Shown here: positions 9,108 through 18,017 of the stretch, in pieces | How the letters are laid out: each line of letters opens with the position of its first letter | Numbering within the stretch: the first letter of the stretch is position 1 | Assembly (NCBI GenBank): GCA_934086145.1 | Contig: CAKOHV010000009.1 | Coordinates: 1-57,091, forward strand | Reading direction: 5' to 3' | Origin: an uncultured Bacilli bacterium | Lineage (GTDB): Bacteria > Bacillota_I > Bacilli_A > RF39 > UBA660 | DNA: 57,091 nt | The notes under the pieces: model-generated | The model's input: only the letters and a program-made list of their open reading frames with translations | The model's database searches: none | Told to the model about the DNA's origin: nothing | Position numbers and translations under genes: made by a program

Positions 9108-12100
9108 TTATAATTCTTCTAGAGTTTCATTCATTATTGAATATAAATAAATATTAGATTCTTTCTTAGAAATTTTTTTAATATAACTTTTATATCCATT
9201 TAATTGTTTTAAATAATTGTCATCTTTAATGTTACTTAGTTTGTAATCAATGATATCAATATGATCTTCATACTCTAACATCAAATCTATTATACCATGA
9301 TATTCAATGTCTTTTTGGAGATAAATGAATTCATATTCTTTATATATGGTCGCTTCTTGAATATTAGCTAAGAGTTGGTTGCTTAAGAATTTTTTAATTT
9401 TGGTAGCAATGAATGAATTATCAATCAAGGTGTAATCAGGATTTTTAAAATCAATTAATTCTAGATTTTCGTGAAATTCAAGGCCAAACTCTAAATTATT
9501 AGCTGTTTTTTTATCAATAAGTTCGTTCAAAGTTTTAGAAAAATGTTCTTTTTCGATGGCTTTTGTAATTGTTAGAGGAAGCTCAGTTACCTCAAAGCTT
9601 TCTACGGCATTATCAGGTATTTCTGGTAATTTTTTATTACTAAATAAATATTCATTGGTAATATTTAACTTAGTTAAATCGATTGGCTCATAATATTTAA
9701 TAATTTTATCTTTAATAGAATTTAAGATATCAGAAAATGAACGATATTTTCGTCTTATGCCAAGTTCAATAGTGTTATTTTCGTCTAATAAATATGATTT
9801 TTCATCTACTTTAGGAGTTATCATTATCATTTGTTCTTTAGCTCTTGTTAAAGCAACATAAAATAAACGAATTTTTTCGGATACTTCTTCTTCTAGATAA
9901 TGATATTTGACAAGATACTTAAGCATTGATTCATTGATCCCCTCTTTATAGAAAGGCGTTATGATACCATAAGTATTATCAATTAAGAAACGTTCTTTTA
10001 AGTCACTTATATTAAAGGACTTGTATAAGCCACTATAATAACAGATGTGATATTCTAATCCTTTGGATTTGTGAATAGTCATTATTTTTACAGAATTAGA
10101 ATTGCTACCTAAAACACTATATTTCATATCATAGTTTTTTTCAATTAATTCATTTAAATAGTCTCTAAAGGTGTAGATATTATAACCTAAAGTAGCTAAA
10201 TTAGATGCTATATCAAGTAATTTATCAATACGTGTTATAGAAGCTTCAATATTAGATATCTGTAATAATTTTTCATACATTTTTGTTTTTTCAACAATTA
10301 AGTAAACTAGATTACTAATAGTTGAGAAAGATAATTGGTTACTTAATTCTTTTAAGTCATTATAAACTGGGTTATGAAAAAAGTCATTAGTTTTAAAGCA
10401 AGTAAATATTTCTTGATCGCTTAAATTATAGAGATAGCTTCTAGCGATACTGACAAAATCATATTTAAAGCTATTATCAAATTCTTGAAGATTTATTTTA
10501 ACAATAAAATCAATAATATTTTTTAAGATGTAGATATCATCAGAATTATTAAGTTTTTCATCTTTATATAAAGTTAATGGAATACCAAGATATTCAAAGA
10601 TTTTTTTATAAAGATTAAAATCAGAAGTACGATCCATTAAAATAACAAAATCATTATAAGTAATATCTTTTAAGATTTTTTCATCTTTATCAAATATTTG
10701 ATAATGGTTATTAATTTTTTCTTGAATATCTCTAGCTATAGTAAAGATTTCAACTTCTTCTTTTGTATATGGATTTTCTTTATCTAAGTCGTATTCTAAA
10801 ATTTGACAGTTATAATTTTGGTCAGTTTTACCCTCTTCAATATAAGTGGTATTACCATAAACCATTTGATGTGATTCGTGGTACTCGGCACCCCCTATTA
10901 CATTGTCCATAACAAGGTTAAAAATTTCATTAATATTAGCTAAGACTTCCATACGAGAACGAAAGTTTTTAACTAAGTCGATTTTAAGGCCGTTTAGGTG
11001 CTGGGCATAGTTATCATATTTATTTTTAAAAATGTAAGGATTGGCATTACGGAAACGATAAATACTTTGTTTAATATCACCAACCATGTAAACATTATTA
11101 TTTTCAATCATACTGATAAAAGTTTCTTGAATGTCATTGGTATCTTGATATTCATCAATCATAATTTGTTTAAAAGTATGTTTTAGTTCTTCGCGGACTT
11201 GAGGATTTTCTTTTAAAATTTTAATAGATAGCAAAGCGATATCTTGAAAATCATATATTTCATTAAGGGCTTTATACTCATGAAGCTTCTTTAAAAAGTC
11301 TTTGATGATTGCAATGATACTACGAGAATACGTGAATGTTTTAGCAATGTTTTCTCTTATAGTTTGCGTATTACCATAATTAAGGGCAATATCTGATAAA
11401 TTAGAAATAGCTTTCTTTAAGTTTTCTTTGGCTTCTTTTTGTTCTTCCTCACTACCACGAGGCAAACTAGGAATTTTAATTGCTAATAAAGCATTATAAA
11501 TTTCATCAATACTTTGGGCATTGTAAAGGGAAGCTAAAGCATTTTCACATTTTGTCTCATATTCGCCATCCATTAAAAGATAAAAATTTTCAGCTTGTTT
11601 ATGAATTTCAGAAATTTCATTTGTTAATAATTTCTCATACTCATTTAGACATTCTGTTATAAATTGCTCACTTAGGTATTTGTTTTCATAGTTTTCTAAG
11701 TACTCTTCTCGATTAGGAAGACCGTCTATTTTAGAAGCAATCTTTAGGACACTATTTCTGATATCTTGGTCATCTTTAATACAGAAATCGTTAATTAAAT
11801 TAGTAAAATCAGGAGTTGGGTTGGCATAGTTTTTTTCAAAGACTTCATCCATTATTTTAGTTTTTTGCATTTCAATAATAGATGCTTCAGAAATACTTAT
11901 ATTATTAGAAATATTAAGTAAATAGTGATATTTTTTGACAACGGATAAGGCGAATGAGTCAAAGGTCGTAATATAGGCTTGATCTATTAGTTCTAGTTCA
12001 TGTTGAAGTTGGGGGTTAGTAGCTAAGCCTTTTTTTATGGATTTTCTTATACGTTCTTTCATTTCTCCAGCCGCGGCTTTAGTAAAAGTTAAAATAAGTA

Positions 12101-12245
12101 ATTCATTAACATGAACTCCAGAATTTAAAATACGCATTGTACGAGCTGTTAAAACGGCAGTTTTTCCGGAACCGGCTCCCGCAGAGACAATAATATTTTG
12201 ACCATCTTCATCGATAGCTAATTGTTGTTCTTTAGTCCAAGCCAT
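9108..12245 (-). CDS. addA: ATP-dependent helicase/nuclease subunit A
   Basis: AddA is the UvrD-like 3'-5' helicase and nuclease of the AddAB complex, which resects DNA double-strand ends before RecA loading. Visible motifs: Walker A SAGAGSGKTA near residue 21, the helicase motif IDEYQDTND, VGDIKQSIYRFR, VKNFRSR, TIHKSKGLEYH and RLFYVALTRAKEQ. The C-terminal PD-(D/E)XK nuclease shows FGLEFHENLE and HGIIDLMLEY...DIIDYKLS. At 1045 residues it is shorter than the usual 1200 or so. I chose the ATG at 12245, behind AGGAGGTGATACTA; the upstream GTG lies inside the ribosome binding site. It overlaps the end of addB by 14 bases, which suggests translational coupling. Confidence 0.95.
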   Translation of the reverse strand: MAWTKEQQLAIDEDGQNIIVSAGAGSGKTAVLTARTMRILNSGVHVNELLILTFTKAAAGEMKERIRKSIKKGLATNPQLQHELELIDQAYITTFDSFALSVVKKYHYLLNISNNISISEASIIEMQKTKIMDEVFEKNYANPTPDFTNLINDFCIKDDQDIRNSVLKIASKIDGLPNREEYLENYENKYLSEQFITECLNEYEKLLTNEISEIHKQAENFYLLMDGEYETKCENALASLYNAQSIDEIYNALLAIKIPSLPRGSEEEQKEAKENLKKAISNLSDIALNYGNTQTIRENIAKTFTYSRSIIAIIKDFLKKLHEYKALNEIYDFQDIALLSIKILKENPQVREELKHTFKQIMIDEYQDTNDIQETFISMIENNNVYMVGDIKQSIYRFRNANPYIFKNKYDNYAQHLNGLKIDLVKNFRSRMEVLANINEIFNLVMDNVIGGAEYHESHQMVYGNTTYIEEGKTDQNYNCQILEYDLDKENPYTKEEVEIFTIARDIQEKINNHYQIFDKDEKILKDITYNDFVILMDRTSDFNLYKKIFEYLGIPLTLYKDEKLNNSDDIYILKNIIDFIVKINLQEFDNSFKYDFVSIARSYLYNLSDQEIFTCFKTNDFFHNPVYNDLKELSNQLSFSTISNLVYLIVEKTKMYEKLLQISNIEASITRIDKLLDIASNLATLGYNIYTFRDYLNELIEKNYDMKYSVLGSNSNSVKIMTIHKSKGLEYHICYYSGLYKSFNISDLKERFLIDNTYGIITPFYKEGINESMLKYLVKYHYLEEEVSEKIRLFYVALTRAKEQMIMITPKVDEKSYLLDENNTIELGIRRKYRSFSDILNSIKDKIIKYYEPIDLTKLNITNEYLFSNKKLPEIPDNAVESFEVTELPLTITKAIEKEHFSKTLNELIDKKTANNLEFGLEFHENLELIDFKNPDYTLIDNSFIATKIKKFLSNQLLANIQEATIYKEYEFIYLQKDIEYHGIIDLMLEYEDHIDIIDYKLSNIKDDNYLKQLNGYKSYIKKISKKESNIYLYSIMNETLEEL

Positions 12246-14610
12246 TAGTATCACCTCCTAGAAAATCTTCTTTAGTTAGTTCTTTTAATTCAACAATATC
12301 ATCAGCTGTTGTATAACATAAATCTTTAAATTTACATAGGGCGCATCCTTTATTTTCTTTGCCTATTTTACGAGGAGCAATTGGAAACTCTGCTTCGCTA
12401 ATTTTTTGAGCACTATTTTTTATCTGAGCCTCAACAATATCACAAATATGATTGATTTTTTCATCTGATAAAACTTTGGTATAGCTATAAAAAGAATAGT
12501 CTTTTTTTAATTTCATACCTTTGATTATGTTACTATCCATGTATGATTTATCAAAAACAGATAAAATATCAATATTTTCATTAGAATAACCCTGTAATAA
12601 AAGATTTTTCTTTTTTAGTTGTTCATAAGAACTAGAGTTATCAACAGTTATTTCGTTATTTAAAATTTTTTGAAGATAAAAACCAGCTATTTTAACATTT
12701 TTTAATTTACGAGAATTCTTTGCTAAGTAAATGTAAATCGGCAATTGCATATCTATTCCGTATGGTATTGAAGTTAAACTTAAATTAGGATTACCTGTTT
12801 TATAGTCAATGATTGCAATTATTGTTTGACCATTTTCTTCTTTATATTTTATTTTATCAATAATGCCGGTAAAAGTTATTTGCATGTTGCCACTAAGACT
12901 TGTATAAACCCGTTCTTCATGTAATTCATCTTTTAAATCCGTAAAATTTTCTTGTTCTTTGATAGTTTCAATAATAAAAGCCAGCTCTGTTTTTAAACGT
13001 TTTAAGAAAAACTGTTCTTTTGGGGTGAATTCATGTTCTATGTTATTGATTTCTTGGTTCCAAAGTTCGTCATACGATAAATTAGATTGATTAAAGCATT
13101 CCAAAATCTTATGAAAAAGCGTACCTATTATTTGAAAAAAAGTTTCTTCATAAATATTTAGTTTCAATATATAGTTTGCATAATAAGAGAAAGGGCAACG
13201 ATTGTATTTATCAATACTACTATACGATAGAGTAAGGCGATTATTTAAATATTCTTTAAAGTCATTTTGGTTGATTCCAGTAAAAGAATGTTGATAAGTA
13301 TTATATGGTAATGTTAAATAATGTTTATTTAAAATATATAGTTGTGAACTCTTTGTACCATATTTATAGAATTCGTCTTTTAAAGAATTTAGTTTAATTT
13401 TATTATAAAGATTTGAATATTTGTTTTCGATAATGTTATTTCGAATAATTTCATAATTTAATACTTCATTAATATTAGAAATGTTAAAATCTTCGCCGTC
13501 AGCTTTTAATTTATAGGTTATTATGACGTTATTTAAGCAATTTAATTTTTTTATTAAAGCTCTTCTTTCGTTAAGATTATAATCGACAGTATAAGAAATA
13601 CTTAACTCCTCTTTATCTTTATCAGTTAAATATTCTTCGTCTTTGTGAATAACAGGTAGAATTCCTTGATTGAACGACATAACGAAAATATAATCATCTT
13701 CATTAAATGGATAATCTAAATTTTGCTCATGAATTGAATTTTCTAAATCTTTTGTTTTTATTTTAATACCTTTTAAGTCTTGTTTAAGCATCGAATAAAT
13801 AATTTTATAATCATCAAAAGCCGCATATTTATTTACAGCAGTTATTAGTTGATTATAGATTTCTTCGGCCTCTTTGGAATTGACTAGGGCTTTTACCGCT
13901 TCTAAAGTCTTAGAGATATCATTATCATATAATTCAAAAAACTTCGTTACAATAAACGTCCCATAAATACTTTGTTGCTCTTCTAAAGTAATTGGCAGAT
14001 TAAACATGGGAAATATACGTTTAATCAACTTACGGTATGAATCATTAAGATTAGTTAGGTAAATATTAGAAGGACTAAAACCAGAATTTATTAAGTTACA
14101 TATTTTATTAGCCACAAAAACAACTTCATTTTCAATAGTATCAATTTCATAAATTTGATGTTTTTTAGGGATAATTTCTTCGCTATTAATAATTTCGACA
14201 TCAGTTATGTTACATAGTTTATTTTGGGTAAAAAGTAATTCTTTAGTTTCGGGAAGATTATAAAAAATAACACGATGATTTGGTAAACTGTTGATAAATA
14301 ATCTATTAATTTTTAAAAGTTTTTGCTGAATTAAATCTTTTTTTAGTTTTAAAAGAAATTGTAATTTAGGATTTTGATAAGTTTTATCCTCTAAATAATA
14401 CATATTATTTAAATATATCTTGGCAATATCATAAATTACATTATATTGATCCATAATATATTTAATTGTTCTTAAATTATAATCAAAATAAAACAATTTA
14501 TTAAATTCACTTATTGTATAAATTTTAATGTTAATAAGTTGCTGGTTATTTAACAATATTTTTTTCTTTTCATTATTTGTTGTTAGAATTATATCATTAT
14601 TTTTAAACAT
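12232..14610 (-). CDS. addB: AddB/RexB-like iron-sulfur nuclease subunit
   Basis: This is the partner of AddA. The C-terminal half has the RecB-type nuclease with four Cys that bind a 4Fe-4S cluster: SSIDKYNRCPFSYYANYI (first Cys), GTLFHKILE, GIIDKIKYK...IIDYKTG, QLPIYIYLA and KGCALCKFKDLC (the last three Cys). The N-terminal half is short and has no visible Walker A, so it looks like an inactivated helicase scaffold, as in RexB-type subunits. The length is 792 residues against about 1100 in typical AddB, which agrees with the reduced AddA. I chose the ATG at 14610 because GGTGG lies five bases before it; ATGs at 14613 and 14622 are alternatives. Confidence 0.88.
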   Translation of the reverse strand: MFKNNDIILTTNNEKKKILLNNQQLINIKIYTISEFNKLFYFDYNLRTIKYIMDQYNVIYDIAKIYLNNMYYLEDKTYQNPKLQFLLKLKKDLIQQKLLKINRLFINSLPNHRVIFYNLPETKELLFTQNKLCNITDVEIINSEEIIPKKHQIYEIDTIENEVVFVANKICNLINSGFSPSNIYLTNLNDSYRKLIKRIFPMFNLPITLEEQQSIYGTFIVTKFFELYDNDISKTLEAVKALVNSKEAEEIYNQLITAVNKYAAFDDYKIIYSMLKQDLKGIKIKTKDLENSIHEQNLDYPFNEDDYIFVMSFNQGILPVIHKDEEYLTDKDKEELSISYTVDYNLNERRALIKKLNCLNNVIITYKLKADGEDFNISNINEVLNYEIIRNNIIENKYSNLYNKIKLNSLKDEFYKYGTKSSQLYILNKHYLTLPYNTYQHSFTGINQNDFKEYLNNRLTLSYSSIDKYNRCPFSYYANYILKLNIYEETFFQIIGTLFHKILECFNQSNLSYDELWNQEINNIEHEFTPKEQFFLKRLKTELAFIIETIKEQENFTDLKDELHEERVYTSLSGNMQITFTGIIDKIKYKEENGQTIIAIIDYKTGNPNLSLTSIPYGIDMQLPIYIYLAKNSRKLKNVKIAGFYLQKILNNEITVDNSSSYEQLKKKNLLLQGYSNENIDILSVFDKSYMDSNIIKGMKLKKDYSFYSYTKVLSDEKINHICDIVEAQIKNSAQKISEAEFPIAPRKIGKENKGCALCKFKDLCYTTADDIVELKELTKEDFLGGDTNGLD

Positions 14611-14660
14611 CATGACCACCATTTTTTATTTTAGCATAAACCTAGTCTAAATGGGTAATC

Positions 14661-15404
14661 TTATCGAATTTTATAGTTATTTTGAAGAAGAAATTTAGTA
14701 ATATTTGTTAAATCAACAGAAGTATCTAATTTAGTTAATAGTTTTTGATTTTTAACATTTATAACAGTAGGATATTCAGTAATTCCATAATTTATCAATG
14801 TATTTTTTTCATTTTTAGATAATTTACTAAAATTTATAATATTAAGATTCGTATCAAAAATAGTCGTAATATATGAAACATTTTTAATTAGCGTTTCACA
14901 TTCATCACATTTATCCTTTACAATTAAATAAATACTTTTATCTTCACTATTTTCAATACTAGAAACTTCAAAAATATAGTTTTGAGCATCAAAGTTAAAT
15001 AGTTCATGCTTGTATTGAATGGTATCTTGACTAAAGGGTTCAACACAATTCCTTTGTTCTAAACATAATTTGCCATCTTCTAAATACAAGTATTTTTTGG
15101 CAATAATAAGATAATTTTGTTTATCTTCATATGTTCCATTATAAGAAAGTGTTGAACTTTCAATACTAGTATCATCATATGTGATACTTAATTGATAATC
15201 ATAATGACCATCTTTTAAAGAATATTTTTCTTTGATAGTCCCAAATTCTTTAGAATCACTATAAATAATAGTCTCTTTTTGCCAATCACCTTCCATTGAA
15301 GTTATTTTTTCTTCTTTATTGTTGCTATTTAAAACAACACAACATACTAAAATTAAAACAATTACTATCATAATCGCAGGTATAATAAATTGACTTTTTT
15401 TCAT
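14661..15404 (-). CDS. Membrane-anchored thioredoxin-like protein with a CDEC motif
   Basis: The 247-residue product has an N-terminal TM helix (about residues 5-25), a roughly 120-residue beta-rich domain with two Cys of its own, and a C-terminal thioredoxin-like domain. That domain has a CDEC redox pair (VKDKCDECETL) and the cis-proline turn TEYPTVI. It probably acts on thiols at the outer face of the membrane. I chose the ATG at 15404, which follows AGGTGGTTCTT; the in-frame upstream extension has no ribosome binding site. It is the first of three anchored thioredoxin-like proteins in the window. The fold assignment rests on the CxxC/cis-Pro pair only. Confidence 0.65.
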   Translation of the reverse strand: MKKSQFIIPAIMIVIVLILVCCVVLNSNNKEEKITSMEGDWQKETIIYSDSKEFGTIKEKYSLKDGHYDYQLSITYDDTSIESSTLSYNGTYEDKQNYLIIAKKYLYLEDGKLCLEQRNCVEPFSQDTIQYKHELFNFDAQNYIFEVSSIENSEDKSIYLIVKDKCDECETLIKNVSYITTIFDTNLNIINFSKLSKNEKNTLINYGITEYPTVINVKNQKLLTKLDTSVDLTNITKFLLQNNYKIR

Positions 15405-15499
15405 AAGAACCACCTGCCAAAAATTATAACACAACATTAAAGTGATGGAATACTTATTTATTGTTTTTTTAATATTGAATAATTATAAATTGGGCGATT

Positions 15500-16353
15500 T
15501 TGTTTGACAATAATCTATTTTTCAAAAATGAAAGGATTATAATAAAAAATAACTACCCTAGCATAAAGGGATTTACTAAAAGAAATATAGAACGTATGAT
15601 TCAACTTTATAGCACTTATAAAAATGATGAGATTGCGACACCACTGGTGACGCAATTGTCATGGACAAATAAATTACTTATATTAAGCGGAGCTAAAAGC
15701 AAAGAAGAAAGACTTTTTTATTTAAAATTATCTATTATTCAAATAGAGAATTAGATAGGAAAATATCATCAGCATATTATGAAAGATATATGCTTTCAGA
15801 TGGAAAACAATTGCCCACAATAGATAAAACTGTAGATGAAGATGATTATCCAAATACTAAAATTTTAGATGCTTACAGTTTAGAGTTTTTTGATTTACCT
15901 AATGAATTTTCAGAAAAGGATTTAAAGAATGCAATTATAAAAAACTTAAAAGATTTTATATTAGAAGTTGGTAAAGACTTTACTTTTATTGGTGATGAAT
16001 ATCGAGTTCAGGTTGGAAATCATGACTTCTTTATTGATCTATTATTTTATAACAGAGAATTATCTTGTTTAGTAGCATTTGAATTAAAATTAGGAGAATT
16101 TAAAACAGAATATTTAGGAAAAATGAATCTATATTTAGAAGCACTAGATAGAAATGTAAAAAAAGAGCAAGAGAATCCAAGTGTTGGTGTTATACTTTGA
16201 TGTTCAAAAGATGAAGATGTTGTTGAATACTCAATTAGTAAAAATATGTCTCAAACTATGATTTCTGAATATAAATTAAAATTAATTGATTAAAAATTAT
16301 TGGAAACTAAACTTAAAGAAATGAAAAAATTGATAGATAATAATGACAAATAG
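15500..16353 (+). pseudogene. Decayed DUF1016 (YhcG-type) PD-(D/E)XK nuclease gene
   Basis: Three successive reading pieces match the DUF1016 plan. The first (15500-15754) has KGFTKRNIERMIQLYSTY and PLVTQLSWTNKLLIL, the usual N-terminal motifs. After a frameshift near 15740 a second piece continues as RELDRKISSAYYERYMLS and runs through the nuclease core FTFIGDEYRVQVGNHDFFID and CLVAFELKLGEF to a TGA at 16198. The same frame then goes on with CSKDEDVVEYSISKN to a TAA at 16291 and a short tail KLLETKLKEMKKL. The N-terminal 60 or so residues of the family are missing, and there is no good start codon or ribosome binding site. The lesions (truncation, frameshift, two stops) show a relic, probably of a former mobile or defence-associated locus. 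Confidence 0.85.
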
Positions 16354-16714
16354 TAATTTGAAAGTGAGAGTAAAGTTAAGTAAAAATATGAAAATTGATG
16401 TCATATATATTATGCAAAAAGGTTTAAAAATAAAGACAAAGCAGTAGAATTTTTAATTAATGAAACAAGATTGTCAAAAAAAGAATGTTCCTTTGCCAAT
16501 AATAATATTATTAAATTTGAAGAGTAAATTACAGCTTATAATTAAAATTATTTGTAAATTTATGCTCTTATTTTTCTTTTAAGGTTTTGAAATTTTCGCA
16601 CATGTGAATTGGTGTAGGAGTATAACTTCAGTGCTGATTAGACAGAATTATACTCCTAAATTTTAAAATATTAAAAAACTTACGAACAATTAAGTCCGTA
16701 AGTTGATTTTACAA
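16354..16714. other. Gene-free stretch with a coding remnant and an inverted repeat
   Basis: No intact gene is seen. Bases 16405-16527 keep an open frame on the plus strand (KNKDKAVEFLINETRLSKKE) without a start or ribosome binding site, so it is probably the tail of another decayed gene. An 11-base inverted repeat (TAGGAGTATAA at 16615-16625, its complement at 16648-16658) follows; its role is unknown. Confidence 0.5.
16672..16704 (-). terminator. Terminator downstream of tRNA-His
   Basis: On the minus strand AACTTACG / CGTAAGTT forms an 8-bp stem with a 12-base loop followed by TTTT, just after the tRNA 3' end. Confidence 0.7.
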
Positions 16715-16791
16715 TGGGGCGGAATATGGGAATCGAACCCATGCGTGCCAGAGCCACAATCTGGTGTGTTAACCACTTCACCAATTCCGCC
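16715..16791 (-). tRNA. tRNA-His (anticodon GTG)
   Basis: The reverse complement folds as a full cloverleaf. It has the extra 5' G (position -1) diagnostic of tRNA-His facing C73, an acceptor stem GCGGAAT/ATTCCGC, an anticodon stem CCAGA/TCTGG around TTGTGGC (anticodon GTG), a T-loop GGTTCGATTCCC, and an encoded CCA at 16715-16717. Confidence 0.97.
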
Positions 16792-16866
16792 AAGAACAAT
16801 AATAGGATAACATTTAATTGAAGAAAAAGCAAGTATATATTATAATTAATTTTAGGATGTGATTGT

Positions 16867-17109
16867 ATGTTTTACATTAAATTAGCTTTACTATTAAAGA
16901 CAAGTACCACGAGCAACAACTTTTTCAAAAAAATTCAATACGAATTTAAAGATTTATTTGAAGATTTTATTGATTTCTTTGTTCTTATTAAGGAAAATAC
17001 TTACGATGTCCTATGTCAACACTTTGATCCGTTAGTTGTCAATATGTTTGGGATTGGAATTATCTTTCTTCTTGTAATGCTTATTGCAACTAAATTAATT
17101 AACAGATAA
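16867..17109 (+). CDS. Small C-terminally anchored membrane protein
   Basis: The 80-residue product has an amphipathic, Phe-rich N-terminal part and one strong hydrophobic helix at residues about 58-77, ending in a short positively charged tail. No family recognised. The ATG follows GGATGTGATTGT. A downstream thioredoxin-like gene starts 64 bases later and may be in the same transcript. Confidence 0.6.
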   Translation: MFYIKLALLLKTSTTSNNFFKKIQYEFKDLFEDFIDFFVLIKENTYDVLCQHFDPLVVNMFGIGIIFLLVMLIATKLINR

Positions 17110-17173
17110 TAAAGATTATTTTGCTTGAAAATATTATCAATCAAATGTAAACTATAGATTAGGGAGTGATAAA

Positions 17174-17818
17174 ATGGAAAAAAAGAAAAATATTATTGAT
17201 GATGAAAATATCGAAGAAAATGATAAAGAAAGCTATGATGAACTAACAACAGAAGATCGTTTAGTTAGTATTGAAAAGAAAGTTAATGCTACCTTAATAT
17301 TAGTTGTTATTGTAGCAATTTTAGCTGTTATTAATCTTTCTGTAATAATTAGTGGTAACACTACACAGGCAACAAATGAGGATATTACACCAACAAACAA
17401 TGGTACATCTGCTGATTATGACGTTAGTGAATTTGATGAAATTAAAGCAAGTGATTTAAGTAAAGAATCAAAAAATAAAACTATTGTTGTTTATATAGGT
17501 CGTTCAACTTGTGGATATTGTGTTCAATATGTTCCAGTATTAAAGGCTGTACAAGAAAAATATGATTTTACAACTAAGTATATTGATATTGCTAAAATTA
17601 TTGATTATAGTACTAGTTCTATTTCTGATCAAGATGCTTATAGTCTACTTACTAATATGAAGACAAATAGTGAACAAAAAGGTATTATGGAACAATTTGG
17701 GTCAACACCAATGACATTAATAATTAAGAATAATACAATTGTTGATTCAATAGTTGGAGCTACTGATGAAAGTACTTTAACAAAACTTATTGAAGACAAT
17801 GGATTTAGTAAAAAGTAA
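17174..17818 (+). CDS. Membrane-anchored thioredoxin-like protein with a CGYC motif
   Basis: The 214-residue product has an acidic cytoplasmic N-terminus of about 35 residues, one TM helix (about 38-60), a Thr/Asn-rich linker and a thioredoxin domain. The domain starts at KTIVVYIGRSTCGYCVQYVP and has the active pair CGYC; FGSTPMTLII supplies the cis-Pro turn. It is expected to catalyse thiol-disulfide exchange or act as a bacteriocin-transport-accessory-like protein on the outer membrane face. The ribosome binding site AGGGAGTGATAAA sits right before the ATG. It ends at a long hairpin terminator that recurs at 45.5 kb. Confidence 0.85.
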   Translation: MEKKKNIIDDENIEENDKESYDELTTEDRLVSIEKKVNATLILVVIVAILAVINLSVIISGNTTQATNEDITPTNNGTSADYDVSEFDEIKASDLSKESKNKTIVVYIGRSTCGYCVQYVPVLKAVQEKYDFTTKYIDIAKIIDYSTSSISDQDAYSLLTNMKTNSEQKGIMEQFGSTPMTLIIKNNTIVDSIVGATDESTLTKLIEDNGFSKK

Positions 17819-17839
17819 TTATTAAATATTCTATACTAT

Positions 17840-17887
17840 AAAAGGTGTAATGATTAATTACTAAGTAGTTAATTGTTACATTTTTTT
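17840..17887 (+). terminator. Long hairpin terminator (repeat type, copy 1)
   Basis: A stem TGTAATGATTAA... / ...AGTTAATTGTTACA around TTACTAAG is followed by a run of seven T. A sister copy with the same apex and base lies at 45479-45524. Confidence 0.75.
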
Positions 17888-18017
17888 ATGTGATAAAAAG
17901 GAAATGATGTTTAACAGATGATTAAGAGAACTTTTAAAAAGATATTAAAATATTACGCTTTAAAACTTTATTATGATATGATAGATATTAAGTGTACTTT
18001 GAAAGAAGTGATTACAG

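Noticed and set aside
16615..16658. The 11-base inverted repeat as an insertion sequence end
   Set aside because: The arms are only 22 bases apart and no transposase is near; a hairpin is the simpler view.
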